Source: Candidatus Pacearchaeota archaeon (GTDB taxonomy: Archaea > Nanobdellota > Nanobdellia > Pacearchaeales > GW2011-AR1). From it: 5,799 bases of DNA. This document shows, one piece after another, positions 1-4,981 of this stretch; the stretch's first letter is position 1; each line of letters starts with the position of its first letter. The notes beneath the pieces were generated by a model. The model ran no database searches. It was not told the origin of the DNA and saw nothing but the letters and a program-made list of their open reading frames with translations. The stretch lies in assembly GCA_016866915.1 (NCBI GenBank), contig VGKR01000027.1, positions 1-5,799 of the forward strand, read 5' to 3'. The position numbers and the translations under genes are program-made.

Positions 1-1
1 G

Positions 2-952
2 GGAACTCAGATAATTGAAGAAGAAATTAGAAGAAATTTTACAATCACAGAGAAAATCGCAGATTTTTCTGTAAATCCTGGATGTTTGATTACTTCGGAG
101 AATTTTTTTCTTGAGGTTCAAAATCTGAAGAACGAAAGAATAACAATCTCTATAAAAACACCTTCAATTCTAAATTCGAATAGTTCTGTAGAGCTTAAAT
201 CTGGAGAAATTAAAAAAATATATTTTAACTTAAATACAGAAGAAAGTTCTTTTGAGAAAATAGAATTAACTTCAGATAAGACATCTTACAATGTCCCATT
301 TTTTCTATATCTTCCTGAAAAAATAGAGGAACTCGAAAGAATAGATTTTTCATTTGAACCTGGAAGCGCAGATGTCTCTTTGGCTACTGATTCAAGCACT
401 AAAAGAATAATCTATCTTAAAAATTCTGGAAAAGAAATTGAAAATCTTTCTCTTTTCATTTCATCTTCACTGGAACCCTATGTTGAAATTTCACCCTTGA
501 AAATAGAAGATTTTTCTACAGATGAAGCGATAAAAATAGAAATTTCTATTGCATCAGGTTCTGAAGAAGAAATAGTTGAAGGAAAAATATATGCAGAAGC
601 AGAGGATTTTGAAACCTTTTTCACTTTAAATATTTCATTTATAAAAGATTATATTCCTGAAATAAAAGAAGAAGATGAAGAAATTGAAGATGAAACAATT
701 TTAACAACCTGTTCTGAATTAGAGGGAATTGTTTGTGCTCAGGGTGAGAAATGCACAGGAGATTCATTACCAACTAAAGAAGGAATTTGTTGTTTTGCAA
801 CTTGCGAATCACCTCCAAAGAGCAATACAGGAAAAATAATTGGATGGAGTTTGGTTGGAATTGTGATTATATTTTTAGTTTGGTTTTTTAAAAAATATAA
901 AAGAGTAAGGCCCAAAATTGACTTATTAAAAATAGGTAAGGGAAAGAAATAA
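2..952 (+). CDS. Membrane-anchored Ig-like surface protein with six-Cys motif (5' partial)
   Basis: The reading frame is open to the left edge, so this is the C-terminal 316 residues of a longer protein; the TTG at 86 lies inside the frame and is not the likely start. The visible part is beta-rich, with at least two Ig-like segments (about residues 22-85 and 110-190), each with the alternating hydrophobic pattern and N-G/K-N turns common in archaeal cell-surface sandwiches. An acidic linker (about residues 215-233) leads to a cysteine cluster, C-x7-C-x5-C-x11-CC-x3-C (codons at 710-805), then one membrane helix (residues 279-296) and a basic tail, KKYKR. This implies an extracellular body, C-terminal anchor and short cytosolic end. 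Family unknown; probably a surface or envelope protein. It is convergent with the next gene, and the two stop codons abut. Confidence 0.8.
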   Translation, partial: GTQIIEEEIRRNFTITEKIADFSVNPGCLITSENFFLEVQNLKNERITISIKTPSILNSNSSVELKSGEIKKIYFNLNTEESSFEKIELTSDKTSYNVPFFLYLPEKIEELERIDFSFEPGSADVSLATDSSTKRIIYLKNSGKEIENLSLFISSSLEPYVEISPLKIEDFSTDEAIKIEISIASGSEEEIVEGKIYAEAEDFETFFTLNISFIKDYIPEIKEEDEEIEDETILTTCSELEGIVCAQGEKCTGDSLPTKEGICCFATCESPPKSNTGKIIGWSLVGIVIIFLVWFFKKYKRVRPKIDLLKIGKGKK

Positions 953-1462
953 TTATTTCTTAGGAGATTTTTTACTCTTTTTAGAACTCTTTTCTTTTTG
1001 GAAATTTTCTTCTTTTGGAATATTTTTTCCCTTAGATTTTCCTTCTAATTCTCTAAGTCTTATTGCTAATTTTTGGTTTTCAACCTGCAGAACTCTTGCA
1101 ATTTCATCATATGCATGAAGTCTTCTTAACACTTCATTAAATACTTCATTAAAATTGTTGTTTGTCAAATAAATATTTTCAGGAGAGATAATTTCAAGAT
1201 GAGCAGGCATGTATTTGAACATTAGATAAGCAAGCCGAGAGATTTCATTTACTTTAACTTCAATTTCTGCAAAGGTTGTGTAAAAATCTTTTGAATCTTT
1301 TACTAGCACTGGTTGTTTTATGTCTTTTGAAACAATTTCAATATCTTTTTCCTTACTCATCTCTTCTATCATATTTTTAAGAGTTTCAACGAGATGCTTA
1401 GGAGGTCTTCCTAGAATTTCAATAATCAGTAATGCATTTATGTCGGAATTGCTAAAACTCAT
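953..1462 (-). CDS. Conserved archaeal protein of unknown function, basic lysine-rich tail
   Basis: The 169-residue product has no signal peptide or membrane helix, so it is probably cytosolic. Residues 10-105 look like an alpha/beta domain: a strand (LLIIEILGRPP), a long helix (about 20-38), a strand, then FYTTFAEIEVKV and the helix-strand YMPAHLEIISPE. Residues 105-140 form a helix or coiled coil (LRRLHAYDEIARVLQVENQ). The last about 30 residues are lysine- and serine-rich and probably disordered, suggesting nucleic-acid or ribosome contact (inference). From memory the core, with ILGxPP, FAExE and MPAxxEIxSPE, matches an uncharacterised family widespread in archaea; I know no function. The ATG at 1462 overlaps the upstream gene's stop by 11 bp (ATGAGTTTTAG), so the two are co-transcribed and probably translationally coupled. 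Confidence 0.85.
   Translation of the reverse strand: MSFSNSDINALLIIEILGRPPKHLVETLKNMIEEMSKEKDIEIVSKDIKQPVLVKDSKDFYTTFAEIEVKVNEISRLAYLMFKYMPAHLEIISPENIYLTNNNFNEVFNEVLRRLHAYDEIARVLQVENQKLAIRLRELEGKSKGKNIPKEENFQKEKSSKKSKKSPKK
968..999 (+). terminator. Candidate oligo-T terminator for the left surface-protein gene
   Basis: Starting 16 nt after the stop of the left-hand plus-strand gene, the plus strand carries four T-runs: 968-973 (6), 978-982 (5), 990-993 (4) and 995-999 (5). Archaeal intrinsic termination relies mainly on oligo-T in the non-template strand. The tract is also the antisense of the lysine codons ending the convergent gene, so it may be only a coding by-product. Confidence 0.35.
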
Positions 1463-2132
1463 TTTTATTCCCTTTTTTTCTTACCCAAAATAATATTGCA
1501 AGTAAGAAAGAAAATAATATCAAGCCATAAAGCGGATAAATTTTCTTTAATTTTTCCGAGTTCTCCTCGCTTTTTATATCTTTTGGATTCAAAACTAGAG
1601 TTTGAACTTCTTCTGCATTTTCTTTTTCACTAATTGATGTTGAAATAACATTAATTTCATTTGGATTTACAGAAGAAATTGCTTCATCATTTTCTGTCTC
1701 ATTTTCTTGCTCTTCCTCCTCTTCCAGAGTTTCTTCTGAAGAATATCCTCCCTGAATTGACTTAATGTCATAATCACTAAAAGTCTTAACAACTGTTGTT
1801 TCAGAGTTTCTTATTTTTATTTCTATATCTGCAACACCAACATAATTTTCTATTTTTAAAGTAAATTCTTTTTCTTCATCATTTGAAATAGCATTAGTCA
1901 GATAATAATAAGTTGATTTCCAATTTTCACCATCTAAAATTCTAGAAATCCGATTTCCTTCGCCAAAAATATCAATTTTTACATCATAAGTTCCAGTCTC
2001 AAAATCTAATAAAGAAATTTTAAAAGAAAATTCCTCATTTACATAAACTTCTTCAGGATAATTTAATTCAATATTCTGTGCTGAAATCATTGAAATCAGC
2101 AAAATAGCAAGAACAATCAATATAGTTTTCAT
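1452..2132 (-). CDS. Secreted, C-terminally membrane-anchored beta-sandwich protein
   Basis: From the ATG at 2132 the product has 226 residues. Residues 1-18 are a clear signal peptide (Lys2, a run of I/L/V/A, then MISA before Gln19). Residues 19-125 are beta-rich with motifs typical of Ig-like sandwiches (YPEEVYVNEEFSFKISLL, TYDVKIDIF, EFTLKIENY, ADIEIKIRN). Residues 133-150 are a strongly acidic Glu-rich linker, followed by a low-complexity stalk. A single membrane helix (about 199-217) and a basic end place the bulk outside the cell. The TTG codons at 2150 and 2147 would add six residues before the signal peptide and are less likely. It is first in a two-gene operon with the conserved protein at 953-1462. 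Family unknown; it resembles surface sensor or adhesion stalk proteins only in architecture. Confidence 0.8.
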   Translation of the reverse strand: MKTILIVLAILLISMISAQNIELNYPEEVYVNEEFSFKISLLDFETGTYDVKIDIFGEGNRISRILDGENWKSTYYYLTNAISNDEEKEFTLKIENYVGVADIEIKIRNSETTVVKTFSDYDIKSIQGGYSSEETLEEEEEQENETENDEAISSVNPNEINVISTSISEKENAEEVQTLVLNPKDIKSEENSEKLKKIYPLYGLILFSFLLAILFWVRKKGNKNEF

Positions 2133-2157
2133 AATAAAAATCCCCAACAAAAACCAG

Positions 2158-2166
2158 AATTTAAAG
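2158..2166 (-). promoter_or_regulatory. Weak candidate TATA box for the 1452-2132 gene
   Basis: The minus strand reads CTTTAAATT, centred about 30 nt from the ATG at 2132, which would give a leader of only a few nucleotides. It is a poorer match and spacing than the other boxes in this window. A GGGGA lies 9-13 nt before the ATG, but it is a poor Shine-Dalgarno. Confidence 0.35.
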
Positions 2167-2180
2167 TTTATTGCATTTCT

Positions 2181-2597
2181 TTATCTATATTTCTTCGCAA
2201 AGTCAATATATTCTATCTCTCCCCGCTTTTTTCCTTTTTTCACAATAAGAATTCTTGAAAATATTTTATTAGTTAATAACCATTCGCATTTTTCTTTTTC
2301 GATTTTGTCAAGCCAGCCATTTCCTTTTACTTCTATTCCAATAACATCATAATTAGTGCTTTTTCTTCTTATTCCGATAAAGTCGGGAAAGCCGGTCCCG
2401 ATGCCGAGAATTTTACTGTAGGGATTAAATTTTCTTTTTGATTTAATTAATTTTTTTTCATCAAGATCTACATTATTTGTCCATTTATCAATAATCCATC
2501 CTTGTTTTTCAAGTTCACTTCTTACTCTTAATTCAAATCTTGCACCAGCAGCACGGCTCTTTTTTCCGCGAATAGAATTTTTATTGTCTTTCTTCAT
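2181..2597 (-). CDS. Small PD-(D/E)XK nuclease-like protein
   Basis: The 138-residue product (ATG at 2597) has the hallmarks of the restriction-endonuclease-like fold: a helix with Glu22 (RFELRVRSELEKQGW), then G-F-P-D72-F-I, then a strand with E89-V-K91, giving the spaced E...PD...ExK catalytic set. After it comes an amphipathic helix (EKEKCEWLL) and a final hydrophobic strand (FSRILIVKKGK), as in VRR-NUC and archaeal Hjc-type proteins. The N terminus is basic (KKDNKNSIRGKKSR), as expected for DNA binding. All metal-binding residues appear present, so it is probably an active nuclease acting on DNA in repair or recombination, though a specific substrate cannot be read from the sequence. It stands alone, divergent from an unknown gene. 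The upstream TTG at 2609 is an alternative start, but the ATG sits at the leaderless distance from the TATA box. Confidence 0.75.
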   Translation of the reverse strand: MKKDNKNSIRGKKSRAAGARFELRVRSELEKQGWIIDKWTNNVDLDEKKLIKSKRKFNPYSKILGIGTGFPDFIGIRRKSTNYDVIGIEVKGNGWLDKIEKEKCEWLLTNKIFSRILIVKKGKKRGEIEYIDFAKKYR

Positions 2598-2620
2598 TAT
2601 ATATATCAAAACAATAATAG

Positions 2621-2628
2621 TTATAAAC
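2621..2628. promoter_or_regulatory. Shared bidirectional TATA box between divergent genes
   Basis: The plus strand reads TTATAAAC and the minus strand GTTTATAA; the core TTATAA (2621-2626) is its own reverse complement. It lies 23 nt from the minus-strand ATG (2597) and 24 nt from the plus-strand ATG (2651), so transcription starting at the usual archaeal distance in either direction would begin at or next to each start codon. No second box is visible in the 53-bp gap, so one TBP site probably serves both genes. Confidence 0.6.
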
Positions 2629-2650
2629 CTTAACTCGCGCTTTTTATGCT

Positions 2651-2944
2651 ATGAAAACAAATTCTCTAAGAATCAGTCAATACGCAATAAAAGAACACAT
2701 AATGATTTATCCTCTTTTGTATCCAGATGAGATAAGAATAATTACTTCAGATATTAGAGCTTCTAAAAGATTTGAATTTGATTCTTCTGGCTCCTATATC
2801 TTGCTTAAAGAAAAAGGAATCCCAATCGGTTTTATTTTGGGAAAAAGTGCCGGACTCTGCTCTTTATTAGAAGATGATAAAAAATATGATGAAGCTCGTT
2901 CTGATCTTAAAAAATTTCTAAAAAACAGAGTTTTTAACTTCTAA
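2651..2944 (+). CDS. Small protein of unknown function (97 aa)
   Basis: I do not recognise this family. It is soluble by eye: no signal peptide or membrane helix. The order looks like helix (SQYAIKEHIMI, with His16), a PDEI turn into a second helix (IRIITSDI), two or three strands (KRFEFDSSGSYILLKEKGIPIGFILGK) and a C-terminal charged helix (about 73-92, with DDKKYDEARSDLKKFLK). That helix-helix-beta layout with an early His is reminiscent of the DUF4258/BrnT group of small RelE-like proteins, but the match is only in outline and I would not assign it. The ATG at 2651 is at leaderless distance from the shared TATA box with the divergent nuclease-like gene. Its last 11 bp overlap the end of the minus-strand gene at 2934-3095. 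Confidence 0.7.
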   Translation: MKTNSLRISQYAIKEHIMIYPLLYPDEIRIITSDIRASKRFEFDSSGSYILLKEKGIPIGFILGKSAGLCSLLEDDKKYDEARSDLKKFLKNRVFNF

Positions 2945-3095
2945 ATCTATTAAAAATCATTCCAATTGCAATTATTCCAAGAATAACTGGAATCCACGGA
3001 ATTCTGACAGCTAAATATCCTAATTCCCTCAAAAACCATGTTATAGCAAACACTAGAATAATTACAGCCAAAACTGGAAATTTATTTTTAGCCAT
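2934..3095 (-). CDS. Small two-helix membrane protein (53 aa)
   Basis: An uninterrupted frame of 53 codons starts at the ATG at 3095 (MAKNKFPVLAVIILVF...) and ends at TAA 2934-2936. It predicts two membrane helices, about residues 7-22 and 32-48, joined by a short LRELGYLAVR loop, with basic ends (KNK and NRFR). The pattern PWIPVILGIIAIGMIFNRF resembles the small LiaI/LiaF-type or DUF5668-like membrane segments common in prokaryotes; function unknown. Support for expression is a good TATA-like box 26 nt before this ATG. An in-frame ATG at 3110 would add MSYIK but lies only about 11 nt from that box, so 3095 is preferred. It overlaps the convergent 97-aa gene tail to tail by 11 bp. Confidence 0.7.
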   Translation of the reverse strand: MAKNKFPVLAVIILVFAITWFLRELGYLAVRIPWIPVILGIIAIGMIFNRFRS

Positions 3096-3116
3096 TTTGA
3101 TATAAGACATGCATTA

Positions 3117-3126
3117 TTTTTATATT
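3117..3126 (-). promoter_or_regulatory. TATA box for the 53-aa membrane protein
   Basis: The minus strand reads AATATAAAAA, with TATAAA centred 26-27 nt before the ATG at 3095. This predicts a leaderless transcript and helps choose that start over the ATG at 3110. Confidence 0.55.
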
Positions 3127-3202
3127 TTTTGAATTTTAAAATTTCGTTAAAAATTTGTTATGTGAAATACAAAATTCATCAAGACTCTAATTTAAAGACA
3201 AG

Positions 3203-3219
3203 AATAAAATATTTTTATT
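3203..3219 (-). terminator. AT-only inverted repeat, possible terminator of the 3251-3946 gene
   Basis: Seven-base arms (AATAAAA and TTTTATT) flank TAT, about 30 nt past the stop of the minus-strand gene, with an additional T5 run on the minus strand just before it. An all-AT stem would be weak. It could equally be chance in AT-rich DNA; the rest of the gap 3096-3250 holds nothing else I can support. Confidence 0.25.
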
Positions 3220-3250
3220 AGAAAAATAATGGGCCGTATGTTGTAAATGA

Positions 3251-3946
3251 TTATCTTTTATAATATTTTAACCAAAAAAATCCCGCAACCAATCCAATAA
3301 AAAGAAGAGCCGTTCCTAATATGTTCCCAAAACCTTGACCGATATTTGCAATTGCGTTTCCCGTTATATTAGTTGATAAAAAAAATATCCCCCCCAGAAC
3401 CCCCAAAATTGCAACAGTTACAGAAGAATTACCCGCCCTTCTTCTTGTTCTTAATTCTGAAATTTTTGCGTTTAATCCGTCTTGGACTTCTGATAATTTT
3501 TCTAAATCTCCTGTTATAAATGACATCCCCCTTTCGTTAGCTTTGTCAGGCAAGCTTTTGTCTTCGCTGAGCTTTTTTCCTGTTCTTAAAGCCAACCTAT
3601 ATGCTACTTCTGCTTCTCTTATCGCTCCAGCTTCTTCAAAGCACTCTCCAGATTTTATAAGAGATTTATAAACTCCAAAGGGATTATATTCCAATCCCTG
3701 TTTGCTAACTTGGTGAAATATCCCATAAGGTCCATATCCAAGCCCATCACAAGTAAGTCCAAAACATTTTTCATATTCTTCCCCAGCCTCATTCTGTTTT
3801 CTTCGATAAAGTTTACGTTCGCCCCCTAAATTTTCTGCAACAATTTCATTTTTTATAGGAGTATCATATTTTTTACCAATAAATCTTTTTATTTCTTTCT
3901 CGACCCTTCTAGATTGTTCCCTAAATCTATCTCTTTTTTTGACCAT
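3251..3946 (-). CDS. Unknown protein with helical soluble region and two C-terminal membrane helices
   Basis: The 231-residue product begins with a very basic segment (residues 1-50), has a CFGLTCDGLGYGPYG patch (61-75) with two cysteines and several glycines/aromatics, then helices at about 92-125 (ECFEEAGAIREAEVAYRLAL) that resemble a single TPR-like hairpin, and a charged helix at 145-170. Two membrane helices follow, about 176-191 and 208-226, linked by STNITGNAIANIGQGFG. With two helices and a basic tail (KYYKR), the soluble N-terminal domain and the C terminus are probably on the same, cytosolic, side. The NITGNAI linker motif recurs, from memory, in many uncharacterised DPANN membrane proteins. 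Function unknown. It is monocistronic as far as can be seen, with its own TATA box 25 nt upstream of the ATG. Confidence 0.75.
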   Translation of the reverse strand: MVKKRDRFREQSRRVEKEIKRFIGKKYDTPIKNEIVAENLGGERKLYRRKQNEAGEEYEKCFGLTCDGLGYGPYGIFHQVSKQGLEYNPFGVYKSLIKSGECFEEAGAIREAEVAYRLALRTGKKLSEDKSLPDKANERGMSFITGDLEKLSEVQDGLNAKISELRTRRRAGNSSVTVAILGVLGGIFFLSTNITGNAIANIGQGFGNILGTALLFIGLVAGFFWLKYYKR

Positions 3947-3967
3947 AATATATTATTTAAAATCAAC

Positions 3968-3975
3968 TTTATAAA
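3968..3975 (-). promoter_or_regulatory. TATA box for the 3251-3946 gene
   Basis: TTTATAAA, a perfect palindrome, is centred 25-26 nt before the ATG at 3946, with no Shine-Dalgarno between. A leaderless transcript is expected. Confidence 0.6.
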
Positions 3976-3984
3976 TTTTGTTAC

Positions 3985-3990
3985 AAAAAA
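3985..3990 (-). terminator. Candidate oligo-T terminator of the histone gene
   Basis: The minus strand carries a T6 run beginning 8 nt after the histone stop codon (ATTATTTTTTG), and it lies just upstream of the next gene's TATA box. It is short, but is the only clear T-run in this gap. Confidence 0.3.
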
Positions 3991-3998
3991 TAATTATT

Positions 3999-4184
3999 TT
4001 ACAAATCCCTTGCTTGAAGAGTTCTTCTTCCGTTTGCCTTTGCTCTTTTAATTGCATCAATCAAAACTTCCTCGACTTTTCTTTCAAGTGCTCTTTCAAC
4101 CTCATCTGCAACACTTGAAATTGAATTCTCCTTGTCAAGTTCTTTTACGGTTTTTCTTATGTTGCTTTTTATTATCAATGCCAT
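3999..4184 (-). CDS. Archaeal histone-fold DNA-binding protein
   Basis: The 61-residue product fits a single histone fold: short alpha1 (about 4-16), loop 1 (17-23), long alpha2 (24-50) and loop 2 with AKANGRRTLQARDL, after which it stops. The GRRT followed by R-D in loop 2 corresponds to the GRKT...ED segment of HMf-type histones that contacts DNA and closes the dimer. It is several residues shorter than the usual 66-69 because most of alpha3 is missing. Aligned to HMf, Arg10 is kept but the loop-1 Arg that pairs with the loop-2 Asp is replaced by Ser21. It should form homodimers on DNA, but it may belong to a non-nucleosomal histone group (such as those proposed to tetramerise face to face) rather than the HMf type. 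It has its own TATA box and is probably transcribed alone. Confidence 0.88.
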   Translation of the reverse strand: MALIIKSNIRKTVKELDKENSISSVADEVERALERKVEEVLIDAIKRAKANGRRTLQARDL

Positions 4185-4203
4185 GTTTTTTGTAAATAAT
4201 CTC

Positions 4204-4212
4204 TATTTAAAT
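4204..4212 (-). promoter_or_regulatory. TATA box for the histone gene
   Basis: The minus strand reads ATTTAAATA, centred 24 nt before the ATG at 4184 and just past the stop codon of the upstream HD gene. No Shine-Dalgarno precedes the ATG. A leaderless start is expected. Confidence 0.5.
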
Positions 4213-4218
4213 TTTTTA

Positions 4219-4806
4219 CTAAATCAATCCAACCTCTTCTTTTATTTTTTTAATTCCTTCTATAGCCACTTCAAAAAATTCCTCAAGACTTAATCCAAGT
4301 TTTTCACACTCTTGGATTATATTTCTGTCAACTTTTGCAGCAAAAGTCTTATCTTTGAATTTCTTCTTAAGGCCTTTCGCATCCATGTCGTTTATTCTAT
4401 TTCCCCTCATCAAAGCATAAGCATGAATTAATCCTGTAATTGTTTCAGATGCAGCCAAAGCATGTTCAATTTTTTCTTTTCTTATTTCATTCTTAAGATG
4501 CGGAAGCTCATCAAAACCATATCCGTGACTTAAAACAATCTGAATAAATTTTTCATCAAAACTCGCATCTCCCAAAATTTTCGGTGCTTTTGTCAAGTGG
4601 GTTGAGACATTGTCTTTTGTAATGCCCCAATCAATATCATGAACTAATCCAAGCATAGCCCAATAATCCTCATCTTCGCCGAGATGCTTGGCTAATTCTC
4701 GCATAACCGCCTCGCTTTCCAGGCAATGAATTAAATCCTGTCCTGCTAAATTGTGTTTTTCCAAAAGCTCAAGTGCTGAATTGCGATTTATAGGAAGAGA
4801 ATCCAT
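4219..4806 (-). CDS. HD-superfamily hydrolase (COG2316-like)
   Basis: The 195-residue protein is a compact metal-dependent HD phosphohydrolase of the HDIG/COG2316 type. His27 (LIHCLESEAVMRELAKHL) starts the metal site, H56-D57 is the HD dyad in LVHDIDWG, His94 (LSHG) follows, and the helix around ASETITGLIHAYALMR (118-133) supplies the last acidic position, here Glu121. The C-terminal part (KKKFKDKTFAAKVDR, then ECEKLGLSLEEFFEVAI) matches what I remember of this family. The substrate is unknown; HD proteins of this size usually cleave phosphomonoesters or nucleotide phosphates. It is cytosolic. It starts 1 nt after the stop of the 57-aa membrane protein, which itself overlaps lysS, so it is probably the third visible gene of a lysS operon. 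Confidence 0.82.
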   Translation of the reverse strand: MDSLPINRNSALELLEKHNLAGQDLIHCLESEAVMRELAKHLGEDEDYWAMLGLVHDIDWGITKDNVSTHLTKAPKILGDASFDEKFIQIVLSHGYGFDELPHLKNEIRKEKIEHALAASETITGLIHAYALMRGNRINDMDAKGLKKKFKDKTFAAKVDRNIIQECEKLGLSLEEFFEVAIEGIKKIKEEVGLI

Positions 4807-4807
4807 T

Positions 4808-4981
4808 TTATAAAATAAAATTAGTTAATACAATATAACCATCTACGATTAAGCCAAAACCACTTATGATTATCAGGACAATTGCCCTTTTTCTAACTAT
4901 TTTTAATAAAGAAACTCCAATAATCAATAAAATTAGAAATCCAAAAAATCCAAAAATATCTACAAATTCAGCATTTATCAT
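4808..4981 (-). CDS. Small two-helix membrane protein (57 aa) between lysS and the HD hydrolase
   Basis: A clean 57-codon frame runs from the ATG at 4981 to TAA 4808-4810 and reads [20 protein letters not shown]..., predicting membrane helices at about 8-26 and 33-55 separated by a basic KIVRKR turn. By the positive-inside rule the turn is cytosolic and both ends face outward. The ATG overlaps the end of lysS by 14 nt in another frame, and the stop leaves a single nucleotide before the HD hydrolase ATG (TAA-A-ATG). This fit, filling the whole gap between two real genes, is strong evidence that it is translated, probably by coupling. The sequence is not recognised; it could be a membrane partner for a neighbouring enzyme, but nothing shows that. 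Confidence 0.72.
   Translation of the reverse strand: MINAEFVDIFGFFGFLILLIIGVSLLKIVRKRAIVLIIISGFGLIVDGYIVLTNFIL

Noticed and set aside
86..88. TTG at 86 as the start of the left-hand gene
   Set aside because: The frame is open from position 2 and the upstream codons read as plausible beta-rich protein; the gene is truncated by the window edge.
3093..3110. ATG at 3110 as start of the 53-aa membrane protein
   Set aside because: It is in frame but only about 11 nt from the TATA box; the ATG at 3095 sits at the normal distance.
3147..3179. Ten-codon minus-strand frame (MNFVFHITNF)
   Set aside because: Too short, no well-placed promoter, and AT-rich background makes such frames common.
3231..3250. 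GGGCCG start resembling a tRNA 5' end
   Set aside because: No D, anticodon or T arm and no matching acceptor strand follow; the next bases run into the 3' end of the minus-strand gene.
3096..3250. C/D-box guide RNA or other small RNA in the gap
   Set aside because: No RTGATGA/CTGA box pair was found; only AT-rich sequence and a weak inverted repeat are visible.
3247..3300. Seventeen-codon plus-strand frame
   Set aside because: Antisense shadow of the end of the 3251-3946 gene with no supporting signals.
4832..4838. TATA-like TTATATT before the HD hydrolase
   Set aside because: It lies inside the 57-aa coding region, is a weak match, and the 1-nt gap favours co-transcription; a secondary promoter cannot be excluded.
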